NCBI GenBank assembly: GCA_026874595.1
Contig: CM049312.1
Coordinates: 48,799,429 to 48,863,428, forward strand
Length of the DNA stretch: 64,000 bases
Source of the DNA: Sipunculus nudus
Lineage: Eukaryota > Annelida > Sipuncula > Golfingiida > Sipunculidae
Reading direction: 5' to 3'
The translations under genes were made by a program, and so were the position numbers. Shown here piece by piece: positions 1-13,645 of this stretch. The notes beneath the pieces are model-generated. The model was given only the letters and a program-made list of their open reading frames with translations. It was not told where the DNA came from and ran no database searches. The stretch's first letter is position 1. Every line of letters begins with the position of its first letter.

Positions 1-280
1 ACTCAATCAACAAGGGAGAGCACTTACAAATACACAAATAGTCAATCAACAAGGGAGAACATGTACAAATACACAAACAGTAAATCAACAAGGGAGAACA
101 TGTACAGATACACAAATACTCAATCAACAAGGGAGGGCACTTACAAATACACAAATAGTCAATCAACAAGGGAGAGCATGTACAAATACACAAACAGTCA
201 GTCAACAAGGGAGAACATGTACAGATACACAAATACTCAATCAACAAGGGAGGGCACTTACAAATACACAAATAGTTAAT
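1..280 (+). repeat. Tail of a 117-bp trimer block, cut by the window edge
   Basis: The first bases are ACTCAAT-type, AGGGCACTTAC-type and CAGTCAGTC-type monomers in the fixed order of the trimer blocks. It equals 24,956-25,235, where the same tail is attached to the core beginning at 23,692. A similar core therefore probably lies just left of the window. Confidence 0.85.
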
Positions 281-3200
281 CAACAAGGGAGAGCATGTAC
301 AAATACACAAACAGTTAATCAATAAGGGAGAGTATGTAAAGATTAACAAACAATCATTCAAAATGGGAGAGCATGCACTATGAACAGACATTCAACAAGG
401 GAGAGCATGTACAAATACACAAACAGTCATTCAACAAGGGAGAGCATGTACAAATACACAAACAGTCAATCACAAGGGAGAGTATGTAAGAATTAATAAA
501 CAATCATTCAACAAGGGAGAGCATACACTATAAACAGACATTTAACAAGGGAGGGCACTTACAAATACACAAACAGTCAATCAACAAGGGAGAGTATATG
601 AGAATTAACAAACAATTCTTCAACAAGGAAGAGCATGCACTATAAACAAACATTCAACAAGGGAGGGCACTTACAAATACACAAATAGTCAATCAACAAG
701 GGAGAACATGTACAAATACACAAACAGCCATTCAACAAGGGAGAGCATGTACAAATACACAAACAGTCATTCAACAAGGTAGAGCATGTACAAATACACA
801 AACAGTAAATCACCAAGGGAGAGCATGTACAAATACACAAACAGTCATTCAACAAGGAAGAGCATGTACAAATACACAAACAGTAAATCATCAAGGGAGA
901 GCATGTACAAATACACAAATAGTTAATCAACAAGGGAGAGCATGTACAAATACACAAACAGTTAATCAACAAGGGAGAGTGTGTAAAGATTAACAAACTA
1001 TCATTCAACATGGGAGAGCATGCACTATGAACAGACATTCAACAAGGGAGGGCACTTACAAATACACAAATAGTGAATCAACAAGGGAGAACATGTATAA
1101 ATACACAAACAGTCATTCAACAAGGGAGAGCATGTACAAATACACAAATAGTCAATCAACAAGGGAGAGCATGTACAAAACACAAACAGTCATTCAAAAA
1201 GGTAGAGCTTGTACAAATACACAAATAGTCAATCAAGAAGGGAGATCATGTACAAAACACAAACAGCCAACCAACAAGGGAGAGCATGTACAAATACATA
1301 ATCAGTAAATCAACAAGGGAGAGCATGTACAAATACACAAACAGTCATTCAACAAGGGAGAGCATGCACAAATACACAAATAGTCAATCAACAAGGGAGA
1401 GCATGTACAAATACACAAACAGTCATTCAACAAGGGAGAGCATGTACAAATACACAAATAGTCAATCAAGAAGGGAGAGCATGTACAAAACACAAACAGT
1501 CAACCAACAAGGGAGAGCATGTACAAATACATAATCAGTAAATCAACAAGGGAGAGCATGTACAAATACACAAACAGTCAATCAACAAGGGAGAGCATGC
1601 ACAAATACACAAATAGTCAATCAACAAGGGAGAGCATGTACAAATACACAAACAGTAAATCAACAAGGGATTGCATGTACAAATACACAAATAGTTAATC
1701 AACAAGGGAGAGCATGTACAAATACACAAACAGTTAATCAACAAGGGAGAGTATGTAAAGATTAACAAACAATCATTCAACTTCGGAGAGCATGCACTAT
1801 GAAGAGACATTCAACAAGGGAGGGCACTTACAAATACACAAATAGTCAATCAACAAGGGAGAACATGTACAAAAACACAAATAGTCAATCAACAAGGGAG
1901 AACATGTACAAATACACAAATAGTCAATCAACAAGGGAGAGCATGTACAAAACACAAACAGGCATTGAACAAGGGAGAGCATGTACAAATACACAAATAT
2001 TTAATCAACAAGGGAAAACATGTACAAATACACAGTCATTCAACAAAGGAGAGCATGTCAAATACACAAATAGTCAATCAAGAAGGGAGAGCATGTACAA
2101 ATACACAAACAGTCAATCACAAGGGAGAGTATGTAAGAATTAACAAACAATCATTCAACAAGGGAGAGCATACACTATAAACAGACATTCAACAAGGGAG
2201 GGCACTTACAAATACACAAACAGTCAATCAACAAGGGAGAGTATATGAGAATTAACAAACAATTCTTCAACAAGGAAGAGCATGCACTATAAACAAACAT
2301 TCAACAAGGGAGGGCACTTACAAATACACAAATAGTCAATCAACAAGGGAGAACATGTACAAATACACAAACAGCCATTCAACAAGGGAGAGCATGTACA
2401 AATACACAGTCATTCAACAAGGGAGAGCATGTACAAATACACAAACAGTAAATCAACAAGGGAGAGCATGTACAAATACACAAACAGTCATTCAAGAAGG
2501 AAGAGCATGTACAAATACACAAACAGTAAATCATCAAGGGAGAGCATGTACAAATACACAAATAGTTAATCAACAAGGGAGAGCATGTACAAATACACAA
2601 ACAGTTAATCAACAAGGGAGAGTATGTAAAGATTAACAAACTATCATTCAACATGGGAGAGCATGCACTATGAACAGACATTCAACAAGGGAGGGCACTT
2701 ACAAATACACAAATAGTGAATCAACAAGGGAGAACATGTATAAATACACAAACAGTCATTCAAAAAGGGAGAGCATGTACAAATACACAAATAGTCAATC
2801 AACAAGGGAGAGCATGTACAAAACACAAACAGTCATTCAAAAAGGTAGAGCATGTACAAATACACAAATAGTCAATCAAGAAGGGAGATCATGTACAAAA
2901 CACAAACAGTCAACCAACAAGGGAGAGCATGTACAAATACATAATCAGTAAATCAACAAGGGAGAGCATGTACAAATACACAAACAGTCATTCAACAAGG
3001 GAGAGCATGCACAAATACACAAATAGTCAATCAACAAGGGAGAGCATGTACAAATACACAAACAGTCATTCACCAAGGGAGAGCATGTACAAATACACAA
3101 ATAGTCAATCAAGAAGGGAGAGCATGTACAAAACACAAACAGTCAACCAACAAGGGAGAGCATGTACAAATACATAATCAGTAAATCAACAAGGGAGAGC

Positions 3201-5586
3201 ATGTACAAATACACAAACAGTCATTCAACAAGGGAGAGCATGCACAAATACACAAATAGTCAATCAACAAGGGAGAGCATGTACAAATACACAAACAGTA
3301 AATCAACAAGGGATTGCATGTACAAATACACAAATAGTTAATCAACAAGGGAGAGCATGTACAAATACACAAACAGTTAATCAACAAGGGAGAGTATGTA
3401 AAGATTAACAAACAATCGTTCAACATGGGAGAGCATGCACTATGAAGAGACATTCAACAAGGGAGGGCACTTACAAATACACAAATAGTCAATCAACAAG
3501 GGAGAACATGTACAAAAACACAAATAGTCAATCAACAAGGGAGAACATGTACAAATACACAAATAGTCAATCAACAAGGGAGAGCATGTACAAAACACAA
3601 ACAGGCATTGAACAAGGGAGAGCATGTACAAATACATAATCAGTAAATCATCAAGGGAGAGCATGTACAAATACACAAACAGTCCTTCAACAAGGGAGAG
3701 CATGCACAAATACACAAACAGTCATTCAACAAGGGAGAACATGTACAAATACACAAACAGTAAATCAAAGCAAGCCTGGAGAGCATGTACAAATACACAA
3801 AGAGTCCTTCAACAAGGGAGAGCATGCACAAATACACAAATAGTCAATCAACAAGGAAGAACATGTACAAATACACAAACAGTCATTCAACAAGGGAGAG
3901 CATGTACAAATACACAAATAGTCAACCAACAAGGGAAAGCATGTACAAAACACAAACAGTCAACCAACAAGGGAGAGCATGTACAAATACATAATCAGTA
4001 AATCAACAAGGGAGAGCATGTACAAATACAGAAACAGTCATTCAACAAGGGAGAGCATGCACAAATACACAAACAGTCATTCAACAAGGGAGAACATGTA
4101 CAAATACACAAATAGTCAATCAACAAGGGAGAACTTGTACAAATACACAAACAGTCAGTCAACAAGGGAGAACATGTATAGATACACAAATAGTCAATCA
4201 ACAAGGGAGGGCACTTACAAATACACAAATAGTCAATCAACAAGGGAAAGCATGTACAAATACACAAACAGTCATTCAACAAGGGAGAGCATGTACAAAT
4301 ACACAAACAGTCATTCAACAAGGGAAAGCATGTACAATTACACAAACAGTAAATCAACAAGGGAGAGCATGTACAAATACACAAACAGTCATTCAACAAG
4401 GGACAGCATGTACAAATACACAAACAGTCAGTCAACAAGGGAGAACATGTACAAATACACAAATAGTCAATCAACAAGGGAGAGCATGTACAAATACACA
4501 AACAGTAAATCAACAAGGGAGAGCATGTACAAATACAAAAACAGTCATTCAACAAGGGAGAGCATGTACAAATACACAAACAGTCAATCACAAGGGAGAG
4601 TATGTAAGAATTAACAAACAATCATTCAACAAGGGAGAGCATGCACTATAAACAAACATTCATGGGAGGGCACTTACAAATACACAAATAGTCAATCAAT
4701 AAGGGAGAACATGTACAAATACACAAACAGCCATTCAACAAGGGAGAGCATGTACAAATACACAAACAGTCATTCAACAAGGTAGAGTATGTACAAATAC
4801 ACAAACAGTAAATCAACAAGGGAGAGCATGTACAAAAACACAAACAGTCATTCAACAAGGGAGAGCATGTACAAATACACAAATAGTTAATCAACAAGGG
4901 AGAGCATGTACAAATACACAAACAGTTAATCAACAAGGGAGAGTATGTACAAATACACAAACAGTCATTCAACAACAGAGAGCATGTACAAATACACAAA
5001 TCGTTAATCAACAAGGGAAAACATGTACAAATACACAGTCATTAAACAAGGGAGAGCATGTAGAAATACACAAACAGTCATTCAACAAGGAAGAGCATGT
5101 ACAAATACACAAACAGTCATTCAACAAGGGAAAGAATGTACAAATACACAAACAGTAAATCAACAAGGGAGAGCATGTACAAATACACAAACAGTAAATC
5201 AACAAAGGAGAGCATGTACAAATACACAAATAGTCAATCAACAAGGGAGAGCATGTACAAATACACAAATAGTCAATCAACAAGGGAAAGCATGTACAAA
5301 TACACAAACAGTAAATCAACAAGGGAGAGCATGTACAAATACACAAACAGTAAATCAACAAAGGAGAGCATGTACAAATACACAAATAGTCAATCAACAA
5401 GGGAAAGCATGTACAAATACACAAACAGTAAATCAACAAGGGAGAGCATGTACAAATACACAAATAGTCAATCAACAAGGGAGAGCATGTACAAATATAG
5501 TCAACCAACAAGGGAGAGCATGTACAAATACACAAACAGTCAGTCAACAAGGGAGAACATGTACAAATACACGAACAGTCAACCAA
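281..5586 (+). repeat. Hairpin-free subdomain of superblock A
   Basis: About 5.3 kb of monomers with no GCTTTGTA hairpin. The frame-shifting landmark here uses GTAAAGATTAAC or GTAAGAATTAAC followed by ATGCACTATGAACAG or ATGCACTATAAACA (near 335, 490, 595, 980, 1760, 2130, 2245, 2620, 3400 and 4600), rather than the TATATAAG form used further right. Other local flavours are AAATACATAATCAGTAAATC units and 38-bp units with TACAAAACACAAAC. An internal duplication is annotated separately. It appears again at 25,236-30,541. Confidence 0.85.
430..3633 (+). repeat. 1.64-kb tandem duplication inside superblock A
   Basis: Bases about 430-1,990 correspond to about 2,077-3,633. The offset is 1,647 bp before, and 1,643 bp after, a 4-bp loss (AAAC missing near 2,408, giving a 35-bp monomer). 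The copies share rare units such as AATAGTGAATCAAC, TCATTCAAAAAGG and CAGGCATTGAAC. They part at about 1,991/3,634, where one reads AAATACACAAATATTTAATC and the other AAATACATAATCAG. The same pair is present in superblock B at about 25.39-28.59 kb. Confidence 0.8.
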
Positions 5587-6643
5587 CAAAGGATAGCATG
5601 TACGAAGCTTTGTAATTTTTTTGTACAAAGCACAAACAGTCATTCAATAAGGGAGAGCACATACAAATACACAAACCGTCAACCAACAAGGAGACCATGT
5701 ACAAAACATTAACAGTTAATCAACAAGGGAGAGCATGTACAAATACACAAACAGTAAATCAACAAGGGAGAGCATGTACAAATACACAAACAGTCATTCA
5801 ACAAGGGAGAGCATGTACAAATACACAAACAGTAAATCAAAGCAAGCTGGGAGAGCATGTACAAATACACAAATAGTCAATCAACAAGGGAGAGCATGTA
5901 CAAATACACAAACAGTCAGTTAACAAGAGAGAACATGTACAAATACACGAACAGTCAACCAACAAAGGACAGCATGTATGAAGCTTTGTAATTTTTTGTA
6001 CAAAGCACAAATAGTCATTCAATAAGGGAGAACACATACAAATACACAAACCGTCAACCAACAAAGAGACCATGTACAAATACACAAACAGCCATTCAAC
6101 AAGGGAGAGCATGTACAAATACACAAACAGTCATTCTACAAGGGAGAGCATGTACAAATACACAAACAGTAAATCAACAAGGGAGAGCATGTACAAATAA
6201 ACAAACAGTCATTCAACAAGGGAGAGCATGTACAAATACACAAATAGTTAATCAACAAGGGAAAACATGTACAAATACACAGTCATTAAACAAGGGAGAG
6301 CATGTACAAATACACAAACAGTCATTCAACAAGGAAGAGCATGTACAAATACACAAACAGTCATTCAACAAGGGAGAACATGTACAAATACACAAACAGT
6401 AAATCAAAGCAAGCCTGGAGAGCATGTACAAATACACAAATAGTCAATCAACAAGGGAGAGCATGTACAAATACACAAATAGTCAATCAACAAGGGAGAG
6501 CATGTACAAATACACAAACAGTCATTCAACAAGGGAGAACATGTAAAAATACACAAACAGTTAATCAACAAGGGAGAGCATGTGGAAATACACAAACAGT
6601 CATTCAACAAGGGAGAGCATGTAGAAATACACAAACGGTCAAT

Positions 6644-6716
6644 CAACAAGGGACAGTATATAAGAATTAACAAACAATCCTTCAACAAGGGAGAGCATGC
6701 ACTATAAACAGACATT
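6644..6716 (+). repeat. TATA-bearing monomer plus 34-bp short monomer (representative copy)
   Basis: A 39-bp unit (6644-6682) in which GCATGTACAAATACAC is replaced by GTATATAAGAATTAAC is always followed by a 34-bp unit (6683-6716) with ATGCACTATAAACAGAC, which has lost 5 bp. The pair contains TATATAAG (6657-6664) and CTATAAA (6702-6708). The 34-bp unit changes frame by one base, so every passage through it breaks any reading frame. It almost always precedes a GGGAGGGCA unit. The TATA resemblance may be chance in an A-rich repeat. Confidence 0.8.
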
Positions 6717-7218
6717 CAACAAGGGAGGGCATTTAGAAATACACAAATAGTCAATCAACAAGGGAGAGTATGTAAAAATACACAAACAGTCATTCAACAA
6801 GGGAGAGCATGTACAAATACACAAATAGTCAATCAACAAGGGAGAGCATGTACAAAACACAAACAGTCAACCAACAAGGGAGAGCATGTACAAATACACA
6901 AACAGTAAATCAACAAGGGAGAACTTGTACAAATACTCAAACAGTCAGTCAACAAGGGAGAGCATGTACAAATACACAAACAGTCATTCAACAAGGGAGA
7001 GCATGTACAAATACACAAACAGTCATTCAACAAGGGAAAGCATGTACAAATACACAAAGAGTAAATCAACTAGGGAAAACATGTACAAATACACAGTCAT
7101 TCAACAAGGGAGAGCATGTACAAATACACAAACAGTCATTCAACAAGGAAGAGCATGTACAAATACACAAACAGTCATTCAACAAGGGAGAGCATGTACA
7201 AATACACAAACAGTAAAT

Positions 7219-7262
7219 CAAAGCAAGCCTGGAGAGCATGTACAAATACTCAAAAAGTCAAT
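7219..7262 (+). repeat. 44-bp expanded monomer (CAAAGCAAGCCTGG type)
   Basis: Here CAACAAGGGAGAGC is replaced by CAAAGCAAGCCTGGAGAGC, adding 5 bp. This family is a landmark after GTAAAT-type units: for example near 3765, 6405, 7219, 7421, 10,429, 11,648, 16,789 and their copies. A form with AAGCTGGGAGAGC occurs near 5838, 22,031 and copies. A form with AAGGCAGGAGAGC is confined to segment D. Two late copies (58,173 and 61,260) read AAGCTTGG and so gain a HindIII site. Confidence 0.8.
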
Positions 7263-7692
7263 CAACAAGGGAGAGCATGTACAAATACACAAACAGTCAT
7301 TCAACAAGGGAGAGCATGTACAAATACACAAACAGTCATTCAACAAGGAAGAGCATGTACAAATACACAAACAGTCATTCAACAAGGGAGAGCATGTACA
7401 AATACACAAACAGTAAATCAAAGCAAGCCTGGAGAGCATGTACAAATACTCAAATAGTCAATCAACAAGGGAGAGCATGTACAAATACACAAACAGTCAG
7501 TCAACAAGGGAGAACATGTACAAATACACGAACAGTCAACCAACAAAGGACAGCATGTACGAAGCTTTGTAATTTTTTGAACAAAGCACAAACAGTCATT
7601 CAATAAGGGAGAGCACATACAAATACACAAACCGTCAACCAACAAGGAGACCATGTACAAAACGCAAACAGTTAATCAACAAGGGAGAGCAT

Positions 7693-8870
7693 GTGGAAAT
7701 ACACAAACAGTCATTCAACAAGGGAGAACAGGTACAGATACACAAATACTCAATCAACAATGGGGGAGCATGTACAAATACACAAATAGTCAATCAACAA
7801 GGGAGAGCATGTACAAATACACAAACAGTCAGTCAACAAGGGAGAACAGGTACAGATACACAAATACTCAATCAACAATGGGGGAGCATGTACAAATACA
7901 CAAATAGTCAATCAACAAGGGAGAGCATGTACAAATACACAAACAGTCAGTCAACAAGGGAGAACATGTACAGATACACAAACACTCAATCAACAAGGGA
8001 GGGCACTTACAAATACACAAACAGTCAATCAACAAGGGAGAGCATGTACAAATACACAAACAGTCAGTCAACAAGGGAGAGCATGTACAAATACACAAAC
8101 AGTCAGTCAACAAGGGAGAACATGTACAGATACACAAATACTCAATCAACAAGGGAGGGCACTTACAAATACACAAATAGTCAATCAACAAGGGAGAGCA
8201 TGTACAAATACACAAACAGTCAGTCAACAAGGGAGAACATGTACAGATACACAAATGCTCAATCAACAAGGGAGGGCACTTACAAATACACAAATAGTCA
8301 ATCAACAAGGGAGAGCATGTACAAATACACAAACAGTCAGTCAACAAGGGAGAACATGTACAGATACACAATTACTCAATCAACAAGGGAGGGAACTTAC
8401 AAATACACAAATAGTCAATCAACAAGGGAGAGCATGTACAAATACACAAACAGTCAGTCAACAAGGGAGAACATGTACAATACACAAATACTCAATCAAC
8501 AAGGGAGAGCACTTACAAATACACAAATAGTCAATCAACAAGGGAGAACATGTACAAATACACAAACAGTAAATCAACAAGGGAGAACATGTACAGATAC
8601 ACAAATACTCAATCAACAAGGGAGGGCACTTACAAATACACAAATAGTCAATCAACAAGGGAGAGCATGTACAAATACACAAACAGTCAGTCAACAAGGG
8701 AGAACATGTACAGATACACAAATACTCAATCAACAAGGGAGGGCACTTACAAATACACAAATAGTCAATCAACAAGGGAGAGCATGTACAAATACACAAA
8801 CAGTCAGTCAACAAGGGAGAGCATGTACAAATACACAAATAGTCAGTCAACAAGGGAGAACATGTACAAA
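7693..8870 (+). repeat. Trimer core 1 (117-bp higher-order repeat)
   Basis: Three monomer flavours alternate in fixed order: CAGTCAGTCAACAAGGGAG with ACATGTACAGATAC; ACTCAATCAACAAGGGAGGG with CACTTAC; and AATAGTCAATCAACAAGGG with AGCATGTAC. The CAGTCAGTC...GAACATGTACAGATAC unit recurs at about 8101, 8218 and 8335, that is every 117 bp. The core opens with two special units carrying GAACAGGTACAGATAC and CAACAATGGGGGAGC. A private base (AAATGCTC, about 8256) is shared only with the 32,648 core. The core sits between an imperfect hairpin (7564) and a perfect one (8910). Confidence 0.9.
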
Positions 8871-8886
8871 TACACGAACAGTCAAC

Positions 8887-8946
8887 CAACAAAGGATAGC
8901 ATGTACGAAGCTTTGTAATTTTTTGTACAAAGCACAAACAATCATT
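8887..8946 (+). repeat. Hairpin-bearing 60-bp variant monomer (representative copy)
   Basis: This unit starts like any monomer, then departs after AGCATGTAC with GAAGCTTTGTAATTTTTT before returning at GTACAAAGCAC. Compared with the 39-mer it has 22 extra bases bounded by GTAC on both sides and one base lost (AAATACAC to AAAGCAC), giving 60 bp. Within it, GCTTTGTA (8910-8917) and TACAAAGC (8926-8933) form a perfect 8-bp inverted repeat around an 8-base T-rich loop. It contains one HindIII site. The flanks are fixed: ACACGAACAGTCAACC upstream, and CATTCAATAAGGGAGAGCAC then AAACCGTCAACC downstream. Role unknown. A GTAC target-site duplication from a tiny insertion is one explanation; replication slippage is another. 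Confidence 0.85.
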
Positions 8947-9059
8947 CAATAAGGGAGAGCACATACAAATACACAAACCGTCAACCAACAAGGAGACCAT
9001 GTACAAAACGCAAACAGTTAATCAACAAGGGAGAGCATGTGGAAATACACAAACAGTCA

Positions 9060-9610
9060 ATCAACAAGGGAGAGCATGTACAAATACACAAACAGTCAGT
9101 CAACAAGGGAGAACATGTACAGATACACAATTACTCAATCAACAAGGGAGGGCACTTACAAATACACAAATAGTCAATCAACAAGGGAGAGCATGTACAA
9201 ATACACAAACAGTCAGTCAACAAGGGAGAACATGTACAATACACAAATACTCAATCAACAAGGGAGAGCACTTACAAATACACAAATAGTCAATCAACAA
9301 GGGAGAACATGTACAAATACACAAACAGTAAATCAACAAGGGAGAACATGTACAGATACACAAATACTCAATCAACAAGGGAGGGCACTTACAAATACAC
9401 AAATATTCAATCAACAAGGGAGAGCATGTACAAATACACAAACAGTCAGTCAACAAGGGAGAACATGTACAGATACACAAATACTCAATCAACAAGGGAG
9501 GGCACTTACAAATACACAAATAGTCAATCAACAAGGGAGAGCATGTACAAATACACAAACAGTCAGTCAACAAGGGAGAGCATGTACAAATACACAAATA
9601 GTCAGTCAAC
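9060..9610 (+). repeat. Short secondary trimer block after core 1
   Basis: About 550 bp of the same 117-bp trimer, separated from core 1 by one hairpin cassette and ended by another hairpin (9669). Equivalents are at about 13,490-13,790 and 14,640-14,850 (shortened), 18,625-19,180, 34,015-34,565, 38,445-39,000, 45,308-45,863 and 51,745-52,060 (shortened). The 9.06-kb copy has a private AAATATTCAATC unit (about 9,402) shared only with about 34,357. Confidence 0.8.
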
Positions 9611-12121
9611 AAGGGAGAACATGTACAAATACACGAACAGTCAACCAACAAAGGATAGCATGTACGAAGCTTTGTAATTTTTTGTACAAAGCACAAACAA
9701 TCATTCAATAAGGGAGAGCACATACAAATACACAAACCGTCAACCAACAAGGAGACCATGTACAAAACGCAAACAGTTAATCAACAAGGGAGAGCATGTG
9801 GAAATACACAAACAGTCATTCAACAAGGGAGAGCATGTAGAAATACACAAACAGTCAAACAAGGGAGAGCATGTAGAAATGCACAAACAGTCAATCAACA
9901 AGGGACAGTATATAAGAATTAACAAACAATCCTTCAACAAGGGAGAGCATGCACTATAAACAGACATTCAACAAGGGAGGGCACTTACAAATACAAATAT
10001 AGTCCATCAACAATGGAGAGTATGTACAAATACACACACAGTCAGTCAACAAGGGAGAGCATGTACAAATACACAGTCAGTCAACAAGGGAGAGCATGTA
10101 CAAAACACAAACAGTCAACCAACAAGGGATAGCATGTACAAATACACAAATAGTCAATCAACAAGGGAGAGCATGTACAAATACACAAACAGTCAATCAA
10201 CAAGGGAGAGCATGTACAAATACACAAACAGTCATTCAACAAGGGAGAGCATGTACAAATACACAAATATTTAATCAACAAGGGAAAACATGTACAAATA
10301 CACAGTCATTCAACAAGGGAGAGCATGTACAAATACACAAACAGTCATTCAACAAGGAAGAGCATGTACAAATACACAAACAGTCATTCAACAAGGGAGA
10401 ACATGTACAAATACACAAACAGTAAATCAAAGCAAGCCTGGAGAGCATGTACAAATACACAAATAGTCAATCAATAAGGGAGAGCATGTACAAATACACA
10501 AATAGTCAATCAACAAGGGAGAGCATGTACAAATACACAAACAGTCATTCAACAAGGGAGAACATGTAAAAATACACAAACAGTTAATCAACAAGGGAGA
10601 GCATGTGGAAATACACAAACAGTCATTCAACAAGGGAGAGCATGTACAAATACACAAACAGTCATTCAACAAGGGAGAGCATGTACAAATACACAAACAG
10701 TCAGTCAACAAGGGAGAGCATGTACAAATACACAAACAGTCAGTCAACAAGGGAGAGCATGTACAAATACACAAATAGTCAGTCAACAAAGGAGAACATG
10801 TACAAATACACGAACAATCAACCAACAAAGGATAGCATGTACGAAGCTTTGTAATTTTTTGTACAAAGCACAAACAATCATTCAATAAGGGAGAGCACAT
10901 ACAAATACACAAACCGTCAACCAACAAGGAGACCATGTACAAAACGCAAACAGTTAATCAACAAGGGAGAGCATGTGGAAATACACAAACAGTCATTCAA
11001 CAAGGGAGAGCATGTAGAAATACACAAACAGTCAAACAAGGGAGAGCATGTAGAAATACACAAACAGTCAATCAACAAGGGACAGTATATAAGAATTAAC
11101 AAACAATCCTTCAACAAGGGAGAGCATGCACTATAAACAGACATTCAACAAGGGAGGGCATTTACAAATACACAAATAGTCAATCAACAAGGGAGAGTAT
11201 GTAAAAATACACAAACAGTCATTCAACAAGGGAGAGCATGTACAAATACACAAATAGTCAATCAACAAGGGAGAGCATGTACAAAACACAAACAGTCAAC
11301 CAACAAGGGAGAGCATGTACAAATACACAAACAGTAAATCAACAAGGGAGAACTTGTACAAATACTCAAACAGTCAGTCAACAAGGGAGAGCATGTACAA
11401 ATACACAAACAGTCATTCAACAAGGGAGAGCATGTACAAATACACAAACAGTCATTCAACAAGGGAAAGCATGTACAAATACACAAAGAGTAAATCAACT
11501 AGGGAAAACATGTACAAATACACAGTCATTCAACAAGGGAGAGCATGTACAAATACACAAACAGTCATTCAACAAGGAAGAGCATGTACAAATACACAAA
11601 CAGTCATTCAACAAGGGAGAGCATGTACAAATACACAAACAGTAAATCAAAGCAAGCCTGGAGAGCATGTACAAATACTCAAAAAGTCAATCAACAAGGG
11701 AGAGCATGTACAAATACACAAACAGTCATTCAACAAGGGAGAGCATGTACAAATACACAAACAGTCATTCAACAAGGAAGAGCATGTACAAATACACAAA
11801 CAGTCATTCAACAAGGGAGAGCATGTACAAATACACAAACAGTAAATCAAAGCAAGCCTGGAGAGCATGTACAAATACTCAAATAGTCAATCAACAAGGG
11901 AGAGCATGTACAAATACACAAACAGTCAGTCAACAAGGGAGAACATGTACAAATACACGAACAGTCAACCAACAAAGGACAGCATGTACGAAGCTTTGTA
12001 ATTTTTTGAACAAAGCACAAACAGTCATTCAATAAGGGAGAGCACATACAAATACACAAACCGTCAACCAACAAGGAGACCATGTACAAAACGCAAACAG
12101 TTAATCAACAAGGGAGAGCAT

Positions 12122-13299
12122 GTGGAAATACACAAACAGTCATTCAACAAGGGAGAACAGGTACAGATACACAAATACTCAATCAACAATGGGGGAGCAT
12201 GTACAAATACACAAATAATCAATCAACAAGGGAGAGCATGTACAAATACACAAACAGTCAGTCAACAAGGGAGAACAGGTACAGATACACAAATACTCAA
12301 TCAACAATGGGGGAGCATGTACAAATACACAAATAGTCAATCAACAAGGGAGAGCATGTACAAATACACAAACAGTCAGTCAACAAGGGAGAACATGTAC
12401 AGATACACAAACACTCAATCAACAAGGGAGGGCACTTACAAATACACAAACAGTCAATCAACAAGGGAGAGCATGTACAAATACACAAACAGTCAGTCAA
12501 CAAGGGAGAGCATGTACAAATACACAAACAGTCAGTCAACAAGGGAGAACATGTACAGATACACAAATACTCAATCAACAAGGGAGGGCACTTACAAATA
12601 CACAAATAGTCAATCAACAAGGGAGAGCATGTACAAATACACAAACAGTCAGTCAACAAGGGAGAACATGAACAGATACACAAATACTCAATCAACAAGG
12701 GAGGGCACTTACAAATACACAAATAGTCAATCAACAAGGGAGAGCATGTACAAATACACAAACAGTCAGTCAACAAGGGAGAACATGTACAGATACACAA
12801 TTACTCAATCAACAAGGGAGGGAACTTACAAACACACAAATAGTCAATCAACAAGGGAGAGCATGTACAAATACACAAACAGTCAGTCAACAAGGGAGAA
12901 CATGTACAATACACAAATACTCAATCAACAAGGGAGAGCACTTACAAATACACAAATAGTCAATCAACAAGGGAGAACATGTACAAATACACAAACAGTA
13001 AATCAACAAGGGAGAACATGTACAGATACACAAATACTCAATCAACAAGGGAGGGCACTTACAAATACACAAATAGTCAATCAACAAGGGAGAGCATGTA
13101 TAAATACACAAACAGTCAGTCAACAAGGGAGAACATGTACAGATACACAAATACTCAATCAACAAGGGAGGGCACTTACAAATACACAAATAGTCAATCA
13201 ACAAGGGAGAGCATGTACAAATACACAAACAGTCAGTCAACAAGGGAGAGCATGTACAAATACACAAATAGTCAGTCAACAAGGGAGAACATGTACAAA
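12122..13299 (+). repeat. Trimer core 2
   Basis: Same architecture as core 1, offset 4,429 bp. Distinguishing bases are ACAAATAATCAATC (about 12.21 kb), GAACATGAACAG (about 12.67 kb), AACACACAAATAG (about 12.83 kb) and GTATAAATAC (about 13.10 kb). The first two are shared with the cores at 23,692, 43,473 and 50,375; the last is shared with 51,352. These markers allow the ancestry of each core to be followed. Confidence 0.9.
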
Positions 13300-13645
13300 T
13301 ACACGAACAGTCAACCAACAAAGGATAGCATGTACGAAGCTTTGTAATTTTTTGTACAAAGCACAAACAATCATTCAATAAGGGAGAGCACATACAAATA
13401 CACAAACCGTCAACCAACAAGGAGACCATGTACAAAACGCAAACAGTTAATCAACAAGGGAGAGCATGTGGAAATACACAAACAGTCAATCAACAAGGGA
13501 GAGCATGTACAAATACACAAACAGTCAGTCAACAAGGGAGAACATGTACAGATACACAATTACTCAATCAACAAGGGAGGGCACTTACAAATACACAAAT
13601 AGTCAATCAACAAGGGAGAGCATGTACAAATACACAAACAGTCAG

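Noticed and set aside
5008-5643. 211-codon - strand Cys-rich frame (CICTCSPLL repeats), resembling a cysteine-rich secreted protein
   Set aside because: The cysteines come from the reverse complement of the monomer (TGT in every unit). The same frame recurs throughout the array with stops at random places, so it is a composition effect.
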